Part shown: piece after piece, positions 8,062 to 15,330 of the stretch
Layout of the letters: each line of letters starts with the position of its first letter
How positions within the stretch are numbered: the first letter of the stretch is position 1
NCBI GenBank assembly: GCA_003557545.1
Contig: PWOD01000105.1
Coordinates: forward strand, 1 to 16,543
Direction: 5' to 3'
Length of the DNA: 16,543 nt
Source: a bacterium
GTDB lineage: Bacteria > T1Sed10-126
The notes under the pieces: model-generated
Database searches by the model: none
The model's input: only the letters and a program-made list of their open reading frames with translations
Told to the model about the DNA's origin: nothing
Made by a program: the position numbers and the translations under genes

Positions 8062-9825
8062 ATGATTAAACAGGATCGGATAAGTCTGACAATTGATGGA
8101 TTTAAAGTGGATGTGGCTCCGGGTACAACTGTAATGCAAGCAGCTGACCGGGTGGGAGTACATATACCGCGCCTCTGTTACCATCCAAAACTTAGCATCC
8201 TTGGCGCCTGTCGGATCTGTATAGTTGAGTTAAAGAAGGAGGGCCGGATGGTTGCCTCCTGTTCATACCCGGTGGAGGAGGGGATGGTTGTTGTTACCTC
8301 TTCACCAAAGCTTCGCCGTTATCGGCGTGATATAGTGGAGCTGATCCTGGATAATCATCCTAAAGATTGCCAGACCTGTGTGAGGGATGGCAACTGTGAG
8401 TTGCAGAACGCTGCCTACAGTCTGGGAGTCCGGGAACGGCTGTTTGAAGGGGAGAGGAAGAGTTTCGCCCGGGATGAATCCTCCCCGTCAATTCAGCGTG
8501 ATCCGGAAAAATGTATTCTTTGTGGCCGTTGTGTGAGGGTCTGTGATGAGGTCCAGGGGGTAACTAATCTCTGGCAGCAGTTTCGGGGGTTTGAAAGTGT
8601 CGCGGCTCCGGCACATAATAATGAAATTAAACATTCGGTCTGTATTCATTGTGGCCAGTGTGTGAATGTCTGTCCGACTGCTTCAATTGTTGAAAAAAAT
8701 ACAACTGACGAGTTATTTGAGGCGCTGGCCGATCCGGAAATGACGGTGGTTGTTCAGACAGCCCCTTCAATTCGAGCTGCGCTCGGTGAGGGGTTTGGTT
8801 ATTCCCCGGGGACACCGGTGACGGGAAAGATGGTAACAGCTTTGAACCTCATGGGATTCGATGCGGTTTTTGATACTAATCTTGGTGCCGATCTGACAAT
8901 TATTGAGGAGTCTGAAGAGTTTTTAAACCGGCTTGAGTCAGGTGACGATCTTCCTTTAATTACCTCCTGCTCGCCGGGCTGGATAAGTTTTATGGAGACA
9001 TTTTATCCCCATTTGATTCCCTATGCATCAACCTGTAAATCTCCTATGAGTATGTTGTCCAGTCTGATTAAAACCTATTATGCGGAGACCCGGGAAATCG
9101 ATCCGGAGAAGATCTATTCTGTGGCAGTAATGCCCTGTACCGCCAAAAAATTTGAAGCTGCCCGGGATGAACATAAAACCGACTGGGGGGCCCCTTATAC
9201 CGATAATGTTATAACGACCAGAGAATTAATCTGGATGTGTAAATGTATGGGGATCAATTTTCGCCGTTTGCCGGATAGTCAGTTTGATAGTCCGCTGGGA
9301 GTTTCAACCGGGGGAGGAGATATATTCGGAACCACCGGTGGTGTGACCGAAGCTGCCCTGCGAACCGCTTATGAAAAAATAACTGGAGAGACCCTGGATG
9401 AGCTTGATTTTATGGCAGTTCGTGGTGTTGAGGGTTTGCGTGAGGCAACTATCGAGCTGGCCGGACGGGAGATTAATATTGGAGTGGCTAATGGGCTGCA
9501 AAATGCCAAAGAGCTGTTTGATCGGCTGTCGGCCGGCGAAAAACAGTACCATCTGCTGGAGATAATGGCATGCCCCGGAGGCTGTGTCGGTGGTGGTGGA
9601 CAGCCCTATCCTCCCGAGGATACATTCTCCCTTGATCCTGAACTTGTGAAAAGTAGAGCCAAGGCACTCTATTCAATCGATAGCAATAAAAAATTACGTA
9701 AATCTCATGAAAATCCGGCTATTCAGGAGCTCTATACCTATTACCTGGGTGAACCGAATGGTGAGCGTTCACATCAACTTTTACATACATGCTATAAACC
9801 GAATAAAAGGCGGGGAATCAGATGA
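8062..9825 (+). CDS. hydA: [FeFe]-hydrogenase catalytic subunit HydA (HndD/group A3-like)
   Basis: Catalytic subunit that makes or oxidises H2 at the H-cluster. Its 587 residues carry, in order, a plant-type [2Fe-2S] domain (Cys39, 50, 53, 67), a His-ligated [4Fe-4S] site (HPKDCQTC...C, 99-112), two ferredoxin clusters (CILCGRC at 151, CIHCGQC at 194) and the H-cluster domain. The signature loops are L1 TSCSPGW (301-307), L2 MPCTAKKFE (357-365) and L3 MACPGGCVGGGGQP (502-515). L1 has Ser304 where the textbook motif (TSCCPxW) has a second cysteine. The C-terminal SHQLLHTCY resembles the tail of trimeric-type HydA proteins. ATG 8062 is preceded by GGAGAT inside the end of hydB. The gene overlaps hydC by four bases (ATGA), so the three subunits are translationally coupled. 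Confidence 0.96.
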   Translation: MIKQDRISLTIDGFKVDVAPGTTVMQAADRVGVHIPRLCYHPKLSILGACRICIVELKKEGRMVASCSYPVEEGMVVVTSSPKLRRYRRDIVELILDNHPKDCQTCVRDGNCELQNAAYSLGVRERLFEGERKSFARDESSPSIQRDPEKCILCGRCVRVCDEVQGVTNLWQQFRGFESVAAPAHNNEIKHSVCIHCGQCVNVCPTASIVEKNTTDELFEALADPEMTVVVQTAPSIRAALGEGFGYSPGTPVTGKMVTALNLMGFDAVFDTNLGADLTIIEESEEFLNRLESGDDLPLITSCSPGWISFMETFYPHLIPYASTCKSPMSMLSSLIKTYYAETREIDPEKIYSVAVMPCTAKKFEAARDEHKTDWGAPYTDNVITTRELIWMCKCMGINFRRLPDSQFDSPLGVSTGGGDIFGTTGGVTEAALRTAYEKITGETLDELDFMAVRGVEGLREATIELAGREINIGVANGLQNAKELFDRLSAGEKQYHLLEIMACPGGCVGGGGQPYPPEDTFSLDPELVKSRAKALYSIDSNKKLRKSHENPAIQELYTYYLGEPNGERSHQLLHTCYKPNKRRGIR

Positions 9826-10313
9826 ACCGTGACTACTCTTTGTCCTCTGAAATCGTTCAGTCTTTACAGGATTTTTCAGAGAAAAACCGCCCGGAAAGTT
9901 ATTTGATTCCGGCCCTTCAAATGGTTCAGGAAAGCTATGGTTTTCTTTCCCGGGAACATCTCGATGAAGTGGCGCTGTTATTACGGGTTCCCTATGCAAA
10001 GGTTACCGGAGTTGCCTCGTTTTATCATTTTTTTAACTTTAAACCCTCCGGTGAAAATGAAATTGTGATCTGTACCGGAACTGCCTGTCACGTTCGGGGT
10101 GCCGGTGCTGTACTGGATAGATTTTTAGAAGAACTTCAAGTCAAGCTGGAGCAACCCACTGAAGATGGTCGGTTTTCGGTTACCGATGCTCGCTGTGTGG
10201 GAGCCTGTGCCCAGGCACCGGTGGTCATCATCGGTGAAAAGGTTTATTCTAAGGTTACTCCAGATGATGTTCCTGAAATTCTTTCTGAATATGGATTTGA
10301 AGCGGATAGCTGA
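9822..10313 (+). CDS. hydC: Electron-bifurcating [FeFe]-hydrogenase subunit HydC (NuoE-like)
   Basis: Small thioredoxin-like [2Fe-2S] subunit that partners HydB in the NADH-linked half of the complex. The 163 residues are the usual NuoE size. The four cluster cysteines follow CX4C (CTGTAC, Cys84/89) and CX3C (CVGAC, Cys125/129), and the NuoE hallmark VASFYHFFNFKP lies at 64-75. The start ATG overlaps the hydA stop as ATGA. It is the last gene of the unit: the terminator hairpin begins inside its final codons. Having the NuoE-like gene last differs from the hydC-hydB-hydA order of Thermotoga and the hndABCD order of Desulfovibrio. Confidence 0.95.
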   Translation: MNRDYSLSSEIVQSLQDFSEKNRPESYLIPALQMVQESYGFLSREHLDEVALLLRVPYAKVTGVASFYHFFNFKPSGENEIVICTGTACHVRGAGAVLDRFLEELQVKLEQPTEDGRFSVTDARCVGACAQAPVVIIGEKVYSKVTPDDVPEILSEYGFEADS

Positions 10314-10336
10314 ACCGCAGCTGATTCGCTATTTTT
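10301..10336 (+). terminator. Intrinsic terminator of the hydBAC operon
   Basis: The left arm AGCGGATAGCTG (10301-10312) pairs with CAGCT at 10318-10322 and ATTCGCT at 10324-10330. There is one G·U pair and a single bulged G at 10323; the loop is AACCG. That makes about 12 pairs followed at once by ATTTTT (10331-10336). The hydC stop codon lies inside the hairpin. This is a good factor-independent terminator. Confidence 0.75.
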
Positions 10337-10579
10337 GGTAATCGTTTGAAATTTTGCCAGCCCTCGATTTGTAGTTGTTATATTCCATCAAGTTATCTGA
10401 AAAGATCATCCAACCAGACCGACAGGTGGTTATTTAATATTGCCTGGCTGATCCAATGCTGGCTTGCCCGGAAGATAATAAGCTGAGGGACTATTTAAGA
10501 ATAAGTATAAATAGAGTATAATTATTCTCTCCAGATTTGATGATGGTAGGTAAAATCTTATTCTCAGGGTGGGTATCTA
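10337..10579 (+). other. Intergenic region between the hydC terminator and the nuclease gene
   Basis: About 240 bp with no convincing gene. It holds a second hairpin at 10412-10431 (AACCA/TGGTT with an inner CC/GG), followed by only a weak T-rich tail, and the predicted promoter at 10517-10522. A 17-codon open frame from ATG 10540 ends before the nuclease and lacks a clear ribosome site, so I do not call it. Confidence 0.5.
10494..10522 (+). promoter_or_regulatory. Predicted promoter for the PD-(D/E)XK nuclease gene
   Basis: A perfect -10 hexamer, TATAAT, lies at 10517-10522 in AT-rich DNA, with a poor -35 (TTTAAG, 10494-10499) 17 bp upstream. The leader to the proposed ATT start would be about 50 nt. 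Confidence 0.45.
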
Positions 10580-11635
10580 ATTACAGACAATAATCAGCAG
10601 CCCCAAAAACCACGAACTTTTTCTGCTTCACAGATTAATAAGTTTTATAGCTGTCCGCGAATGTGGGCATATGAGTATCTTGAAGGTTTGAAACCTCTTC
10701 CCAGTTATCCTCTTCAAAAGGGGACTTTTGTCCATGCAGTAGTGGAAAATTTTAATCGGGATCCCGGGCCGTTTCCCGATTCTTCACAGAAAAAACAGCA
10801 GATTGAGAGAGTGATCGAAAGATTGAACAGGATCGCGCGAAGGCTCTGGGAAGAGGGTCTGCCGGGTGAGTTTGAGGGGGAGATGCGAAAAAAATCACAG
10901 GAGCTGAAGGATCAGTTCAAAAATTATGCCGAAAGTTTTTTACAGCGTTTTAATCAGCTGAAAAGACGCACTGAATTATCTCCTGAAAAAGCCTGGCAAC
11001 GGGCGGCACCCGATGCAAATGAGCTGTCTGTTGCTGTAACCGATGAAAATGGGGAATGGTTGTTTTGTGGCGGAATTGATGCGGTTTATGAGAAACATCC
11101 GTTGTGGTTCGATCGGACCGCAATCGTTGATTATAAGACGGGAAAAAGTCCATTTAATTCGGCCACTCCTTTAAGCGTTGATTACGGGAGGCAGCTTGAT
11201 ATTTACGGCTGGTTGTATTACCAGGCTTTCGGCCAGGTTCCCGAAGTGGCAGGGATTCATTTTCTTGCTGCACCGACGAACAGTTCTACGGCTTTTGTTT
11301 TTAAGGAGATTGATCCTGGAACGGTGGAATCGGTTCATTTGATGCTGGAGAGGGTAAGGAGTTTAACCGTTTCAGAAAACTACCAGGATTATCCGCCTAA
11401 TCCTCAGTATAAATGGTGCTGTTTTAAAAAGAAAAATGGTCAAACTATTCGTTGTGATCACTGGAAATATTGTCAGGGCGGTGAAGCCCTCCCGGAACCG
11501 GTTAAACAGGATAATGGATTTGATGATAGAAAGTTGATTTTTGTTGATCAACGTGATCCGCTGGCTGAAAATCTCCCCTTAAGTGAACATGCCAGCGCAG
11601 TTTTTGATGACAGTCCGGATCCTGAAAAATTCTGA
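10580..11635 (+). CDS. Cas4/RecB-family PD-(D/E)XK nuclease, probable ATT start
   Basis: Stand-alone RecB-like nuclease, probably acting in DNA repair or processing. The family N-terminal motif FSASQINKFYSCPRMW begins upstream of the first ATG (10661), so that ATG is internal. Between the in-frame TAG at 10547 and 10661 there is no ATG, GTG or TTG. ATT at 10580 lies six bases after AGGGTGGG (10566-10573) and gives 351 residues. In that numbering: a GTFVHAVVEN helix, GGID (Asp167), catalytic DYKTG (Asp184, Lys186) and QLDIYGW (Gln205). Cys25 and the C-terminal cysteines 281, 292 and 298 could bind a [4Fe-4S] cluster, as in Cas4 and AddB; the last pair has CX5C spacing. No cas gene or CRISPR array is nearby. 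ATT initiation is rare, so a sequencing error or frameshift should also be considered. Confidence 0.8.
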   Translation: MTDNNQQPQKPRTFSASQINKFYSCPRMWAYEYLEGLKPLPSYPLQKGTFVHAVVENFNRDPGPFPDSSQKKQQIERVIERLNRIARRLWEEGLPGEFEGEMRKKSQELKDQFKNYAESFLQRFNQLKRRTELSPEKAWQRAAPDANELSVAVTDENGEWLFCGGIDAVYEKHPLWFDRTAIVDYKTGKSPFNSATPLSVDYGRQLDIYGWLYYQAFGQVPEVAGIHFLAAPTNSSTAFVFKEIDPGTVESVHLMLERVRSLTVSENYQDYPPNPQYKWCCFKKKNGQTIRCDHWKYCQGGEALPEPVKQDNGFDDRKLIFVDQRDPLAENLPLSEHASAVFDDSPDPEKF

Positions 11636-11868
11636 GGGTGTTAAGCCCGAGGGGGTTAGTCGGTTAAGCTGTTGATTGTAGATTAAAGCTAAAAAGAGGA
11701 TTTAAAGCTCGAGGGATCTAATAGAACTGTGGGTGGTTCGATTATTTCCCACCGTGATTAATAAAAGCTCCCGTTTAAAAAGGGGTGAGCTACAGGAGAT
11801 TTTTCTGTAGCTTATTACCCCTTTAACAGGGGAGATCTTCCTGAAAAAACTGGCGAGGATGACTGTTG
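11636..11868 (+). other. Structured intergenic/leader region before the second MFS gene
   Basis: About 230 bp without a gene. Its first half holds four related 8-9 base words ending at 11670, 11690, 11709 and 11769 (TTAAGCT, TTAAAGCT, TTAAAGCT, TAAAAGCT), the first three 19-20 bp apart. Its second half holds strong hairpins at 11766-11832 (separate entry). A weaker stem, GTGGG/CCCAC, lies around 11729-11751. No promoter with both elements was found. Confidence 0.5.
11766..11832 (+). promoter_or_regulatory. Alternative RNA hairpins, possible attenuator or cis-regulatory RNA
   Basis: Structure B joins AAAGGGGT (11779-11786) and AGCTACAG (11788-11795) to CTGTAGCT (11805-11812) and ACCCCTTT (11817-11824), giving 16 pairs around an internal bulge and a 9-nt loop. 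It competes with hairpin A, AGCTCCC at 11766-11772 against GG-T-GAGCT at 11784-11791, and hairpin C, CCCC 11818-11821 against GGGG 11829-11832. A plus C and B cannot form together. No T-run follows B, so it is not a standard terminator. The ribosome site of the MFS gene lies about 25 bases further on. I do not recognise a known riboswitch class. Confidence 0.45.
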
Positions 11869-13044
11869 ATGGTTGATTTTTTATTAAATTTCAAAAAAAC
11901 TCGAGAATACAAGTTGTTGACCTTGAGCGCAGTGCATGGTGCTGTTCATTCGATAATAATTATTTTTTCTGTTGTTCTGGGCTCTCTTCGGCAGGAGTTT
12001 AACTGGGGGTTAAGTTTTGCTGGTTGGGTCGGAACTGCCGGATTTGCCCTGTTTGGATTAACCTCATTGCCGGCTGGATGGCTGGCTGATCGATTTAGCA
12101 AGAAGACGCTGCTGTTGCTCATGGCGGGTGGAATAATTGCCGGATCATTTATCATGGGATTGGCTGTTTCATCTCCAATCTTCATTGTTGGCTGGCTGGC
12201 AGCCGGTTTTTTTGGTGGGATGTACCATCCTCTGGCCCTGGCTGAGATTGCCGGGACTTATGGGAAAAAATCAGGTAAAGCCCTGGCCTGGCATGGTAGC
12301 GGTGGTAATATAACGGTTGCGGTGACACCGGTTATCGCCGGACTGATAGCTTCAATCTACGGTTGGCGAGCGGCCTTTATAATGGGGGGGATTGTTGTCA
12401 CAATCGTTTTTTTTCTCCTGCTGGCCGTTACTGAAAACTCGGTTGATAGATCGAGAAAAAAACAGCCGGGGAGACTGCCGCCACTTAAGCTGCTCTGGAT
12501 TTTGCTGCTGGCCCATTGTTTGACCGGATTTATCTATCGGGGGGTGGTCACCTTTATCCCCTCATTTGTTGAGCAGCAGTGGCAGGGAGCTATCGGATTG
12601 TCAGCTGTTGGTGGAATCACCAGTTTGATTCTAATTTTCGGTATAGTTGGACAGTTTATCGGAGGAGCTCTTTCAGTTCGGGTAAATTTTTGGCGATTAT
12701 ATTTAACCCAGGTGGGTATTTATTCGCTGGCACTGTTTTTGACCCCGCTGTTGAGCCGCTGGTTTTTTGTTTCCACCCTGGTAATCTGGGGAATAGTCTA
12801 TTATTCGACCCAACCTGTAGTTAATTGTTACCTGGCGAGATTTAGCAGTGATCGAACTCATGGGAGATTATTTGGTCTGGCTTTTTTCATCAATTATGGG
12901 TTAGGTAGTATCGGTGCCGGTATCTCTGGACAATTAGCTGAATATGCCGGCCCTCTGGGAATGTTCTGGGGGATAGCTTTTATTGCCTGTGCCGTGGGGG
13001 TAATCCTCTGGTTTAATCGTTCGAAGCTAAATAAATACAGTTAA
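11869..13044 (+). CDS. MFS transporter, fosmidomycin-resistance (Fsr)-like
   Basis: A 391-residue, 12-segment permease of the major facilitator superfamily. The loop 2-3 motif A is GWLADRFSKK (about residues 70-79). The segment 4-5 region has GGMYHPLALAEIAG and GKALAWHGSGGNITVAVTPVIAG, patterns seen in Fsr-like exporters and related proteins (FxHP; GxGG...G...P). The second half begins after a charged loop (RSRKKQPGRLPP). The substrate is unknown; efflux of a small molecule is the best guess. ATG 11869 is eight bases after GAGGAT (11855-11860); TTG 11866 is the alternative. The structured leader upstream suggests that expression is conditionally controlled. No obvious partner gene is adjacent. 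Confidence 0.82.
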   Translation: MVDFLLNFKKTREYKLLTLSAVHGAVHSIIIIFSVVLGSLRQEFNWGLSFAGWVGTAGFALFGLTSLPAGWLADRFSKKTLLLLMAGGIIAGSFIMGLAVSSPIFIVGWLAAGFFGGMYHPLALAEIAGTYGKKSGKALAWHGSGGNITVAVTPVIAGLIASIYGWRAAFIMGGIVVTIVFFLLLAVTENSVDRSRKKQPGRLPPLKLLWILLLAHCLTGFIYRGVVTFIPSFVEQQWQGAIGLSAVGGITSLILIFGIVGQFIGGALSVRVNFWRLYLTQVGIYSLALFLTPLLSRWFFVSTLVIWGIVYYSTQPVVNCYLARFSSDRTHGRLFGLAFFINYGLGSIGAGISGQLAEYAGPLGMFWGIAFIACAVGVILWFNRSKLNKYS

Positions 13045-13071
13045 AGCTTCGATAATAGGAGATGAACCATT

Positions 13072-13140
13072 ATGGTTATAATTTTTGCCCGGATAACCAG
13101 CGGTCAACTGACGATTATTAATAGCTGGCTCTGGTGATTA
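13072..13140 (+). CDS. Possible 22-codon small ORF before exbB
   Basis: ATG 13072 lies ten bases after AGGAG (13057-13061) and opens a 22-residue frame (MVIIFARITS...NSWLW) ending in TGA. It has hydrophobic ends, one Arg and no similarity I recognise. The good ribosome site is the only argument for it; the rest of the 170-bp gap shows nothing else. It may be chance. Confidence 0.15.
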
Positions 13141-13214
13141 TTCCGCCCGAATTACTAGTGGTTTTTGGGGCGATGAAATGAATTTGAAAATTAATCTTTA
13201 TCGGAGGTGTTTCG

Positions 13215-13823
13215 ATGTTTGCGCTCTTGCTTGAAGGTGGTTTGTTGATGATTCCGATTGGGATCTGTTCGGTGCTGGCGGTTGGTTTTACCATAGAAAG
13301 GTTTATTTATTTATATTCAAATCACACCTCGGCGCGGGAGTTCTGGGAAAGAGTGGAGGGCCCTCTGAAAAAAGGTCGTGTGGATGTAGCTCTTGCTCGA
13401 ACTCGGGAGTTCAAAGGTGTTCTGGCTGAGTTGGTTGAAAAAGCCCTGCAGGTCGAACCGTTAACAGCAGAGGCTGCTGAAGAGGAGATGAAGATTTTTG
13501 GCAATGAAATATTATTGCGGCTCAAACAGTTTTTACCTTCGTTAGATTTTATTGCCCAGGTTTCACCGCTGTTAGGGTTGCTGGGAACTGTGGCTGGAAT
13601 GATCGAGACCTTCAGGATAATTGCCGAAATCGGTGTTGGTGATCCCAATCTCCTTGCCGGCGGTATTTATACAGCTCTGGTGACTACGGCGGCAGGTTTA
13701 ACTGTAGGTATTGTTGCATTGTTTTTCCATTATTTACTGAAAAGTAAGGTTGACAGTATAATCAATGATCTGGAAGCAGCGGTCAATAAAACTACTGTGC
13801 TGATAGAGGAAAACGATGTTTGA
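13215..13823 (+). CDS. exbB: ExbB/TolQ/MotA-family proton channel protein
   Basis: Inner-membrane subunit of the ion-driven ExbB-ExbD motor that energises TonB or a Tol system. It has 202 residues and three membrane segments: about 8-34 (GGLLMIPIGICSVLAVGFTIERF), 112-135 and 147-174. A cytoplasmic domain lies between the first two. The conserved core PLLGLLGTVAGMIETF (118-133) and GGIYTALVTTAAGLTVGIVAL (149-169) match the MotA/TolQ/ExbB domain. ATG 13215 follows CGGAGGTG (13202-13209). Its end overlaps exbD by eight bases, so the two are translationally coupled. ExbB is preferred over TolQ because a TonB-like protein is in the same operon, but these families cannot be separated reliably by eye. 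Confidence 0.92.
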   Translation: MFALLLEGGLLMIPIGICSVLAVGFTIERFIYLYSNHTSAREFWERVEGPLKKGRVDVALARTREFKGVLAELVEKALQVEPLTAEAAEEEMKIFGNEILLRLKQFLPSLDFIAQVSPLLGLLGTVAGMIETFRIIAEIGVGDPNLLAGGIYTALVTTAAGLTVGIVALFFHYLLKSKVDSIINDLEAAVNKTTVLIEENDV

Positions 13824-14238
13824 AGAAGCCAAACCATTTGGCCGGTTAGAAACAGAACATCAATTTACCTCGCTGCGGATTACACCTTTGATTGATATAG
13901 TGTTTTTGCTGTTGATATTTTTCATGGTTTCGACAACCTTCACTGTTCAGCCGGGTCTTCAGGTTGAACTACCCGGTGCCGGCGGGGAGGTTGAAATGGC
14001 ACCTGAACGTGATGTTATCTCTATTTCCCATGAGGGCCAGATCTATCTTAATGGTGAATCAATCAGGCTGGCCGATCTGATCGGTCAACTGGATGGCGAC
14101 GAAAGAATAGTTGTGGTCCGAGCCGATCGACGGGCTCGCCATGGTTTGATTGTCAGTGTGCTGGATAGTGTCAGAAAAGCTGGTGTAAGCCGGGTAAATC
14201 TTTCAACACGTCCATTAGAGGAAGATGGTAATGAATAG
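13816..14238 (+). CDS. exbD: ExbD/TolR-family biopolymer transport protein
   Basis: Partner of ExbB in the motor, with one membrane helix and a periplasmic domain. The 140 residues start with a short cytoplasmic tail, then [21 protein letters not shown] (about 22-42). Asp27 is the conserved proton-carrying aspartate equivalent to E. coli ExbD Asp25. The periplasmic part has the usual pattern ([45 protein letters not shown]). It overlaps exbB by eight bases upstream and tonB downstream, so the three are one operon. Confidence 0.94.
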   Translation: MFEEAKPFGRLETEHQFTSLRITPLIDIVFLLLIFFMVSTTFTVQPGLQVELPGAGGEVEMAPERDVISISHEGQIYLNGESIRLADLIGQLDGDERIVVVRADRRARHGLIVSVLDSVRKAGVSRVNLSTRPLEEDGNE

Positions 14239-15313
14239 ACGTCTGTTATCAGGGTTGATTGTCAGCATTGTTTTTCATCTGCTCCTGCTGCTTTTGCCCT
14301 ATGCGGCTCCCCAGGTCAGCCGACCGGAGCCGGACAAGTTAATTGTTGATTTGCGGGCCGGGTTGGAACCGGTTGCTCCGACAACTGAAAGAACTGAACT
14401 GGCAGAACAGCAGGAGGCTGAACCGGTGGATGAACAACCGCTCGATGATCCACCTGCAGAGGAGGAAGCTGAGCCTGAGCCTGAACCGGATTCAGACCCC
14501 GCGCCAGAACCGGAACCATCGCCAGAACCGGAACCATCGCCAGAACCGGAACCGGTGCCAGAACCGGAACCAGAGCCTGAACCGGAACCGGAGCCGGAAC
14601 CGATGCCAGAACCGGAACCGGAGCCGGAATCAGAGCCTGAACCAGAACCGGAGCCTGAACCGGAGCCGGTTGAACAGCTGGCAGATAAAGATCAGGAAGC
14701 TGAAGTCGATCAACAGATCTTACAGCCGGATGCCAGTCGTTTACAAAGAGAACCGGTTTTTCGTCGGGCTGAAGCGCGCACCGGTCAGACAGATTCTGGT
14801 CAGGATCCGATAGAACCCCGGGAGCGTCATACCACGGTTTCTGATTATGAAAGACATAGAATAGAGCAGCCCCAGAGGGAAACTGAGGAATCTGAAAGGG
14901 CTTTTCGTCCGGTACCTGAGTTTCAGCGTGAACGACAGAGGTTTTTACCGGATTTAGATATTCCTCAGTCGGTTGATCGCCGTCCGGAGGTGGAGGTTGG
15001 GGAAAATATGGATCTCCAGGTCCGGGAAGCAATCGATCCGACACTGGGTCGTGCCGACAGGTCACGTCGGTTACTTGAAGGGCCACTTCCTGAAGCGCCA
15101 GGTTGGCTTGAGGAGCGGGGGGAAAATGTTAGATTGGTGGTTGATTATCTGATAAAACCGGATGGTACGGTTAATTCAATCACCTTAATAAATAGTTCGG
15201 GGTATCCGGAGTTGGATTCACTGGTGGTCAACTATCTACAGCGCTGGAGGTATGAGGAGATGGATGAGTCTGAACAGCGAACTGTGGAGATACAGTTTCG
15301 ATTAAAAACTTAG
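14231..15313 (+). CDS. tonB: TonB-family energy transducer with a long acidic Glu-Pro linker
   Basis: Periplasm-spanning protein that carries ExbBD-derived energy to outer-membrane receptors. It has 360 residues, longer than E. coli TonB (239). An N-terminal anchor ([20 protein letters not shown], about 5-24) includes the membrane His of the TonB SxxxH pattern (SIVFH). A highly acidic Glu-Pro tract (about 80-148) and a second charged region rich in Arg and Glu follow. The C-terminal TonB domain (291-360) contains [41 protein letters not shown] 14231 is nine bases after GAGG; ATG 14225 is in frame but too close to it. The linker differs from the Lys-Pro-rich linkers of enterobacterial TonB. 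TolA is an alternative, but the C-terminal domain reads as TonB. Confidence 0.9.
   Translation: MNRRLLSGLIVSIVFHLLLLLLPYAAPQVSRPEPDKLIVDLRAGLEPVAPTTERTELAEQQEAEPVDEQPLDDPPAEEEAEPEPEPDSDPAPEPEPSPEPEPSPEPEPVPEPEPEPEPEPEPEPMPEPEPEPESEPEPEPEPEPEPVEQLADKDQEAEVDQQILQPDASRLQREPVFRRAEARTGQTDSGQDPIEPRERHTTVSDYERHRIEQPQRETEESERAFRPVPEFQRERQRFLPDLDIPQSVDRRPEVEVGENMDLQVREAIDPTLGRADRSRRLLEGPLPEAPGWLEERGENVRLVVDYLIKPDGTVNSITLINSSGYPELDSLVVNYLQRWRYEEMDESEQRTVEIQFRLKT
14468..14674 (+). repeat. Glu-Pro coding repeat tract in tonB
   Basis: About 200 bp of degenerate repeats built from GAACCGGAACC-type units, with two adjacent near-identical CCAGAACCGGAACCATCG copies near 14512-14544. It encodes roughly 69 residues of alternating Glu and Pro with occasional Ser, Val, Met or Asp. 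Such a tract is prone to length change by slippage or recombination. Long open frames on the other strands here (14316-15086 minus, 14343-14813 plus) are by-products of it. Confidence 0.85.
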
Positions 15314-15330
15314 TTGAGTGGGAGAAAATT

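Noticed and set aside
10540-10593. Small ORF overlapping the nuclease leader (from ATG 10540)
   Set aside because: Seventeen codons without a clear ribosome site, in a different frame from the nuclease. It was considered as evidence for a frameshifted nuclease start, but its peptide does not match the family N-terminus.
10580-11635. Cas4 of a CRISPR-Cas system
   Set aside because: The protein has Cas4-like nuclease and cysteine features, but no cas1/cas2 or repeat-spacer array is present and it is longer than typical Cas4; a stand-alone RecB-family nuclease is the safer call.
13062-13121. Alternative 19-codon frame from ATG 13062
   Set aside because: The ATG directly abuts the AGGAG sequence, which is too close to serve it, and the peptide has no recognisable features.
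14316-15086. 256-codon open frame on the minus strand
   Set aside because: It is a by-product of the Glu-Pro repeat in tonB, giving a Pro-Val-Ala low-complexity shadow; the + strand frame has a membrane anchor and a TonB domain and fits the operon.
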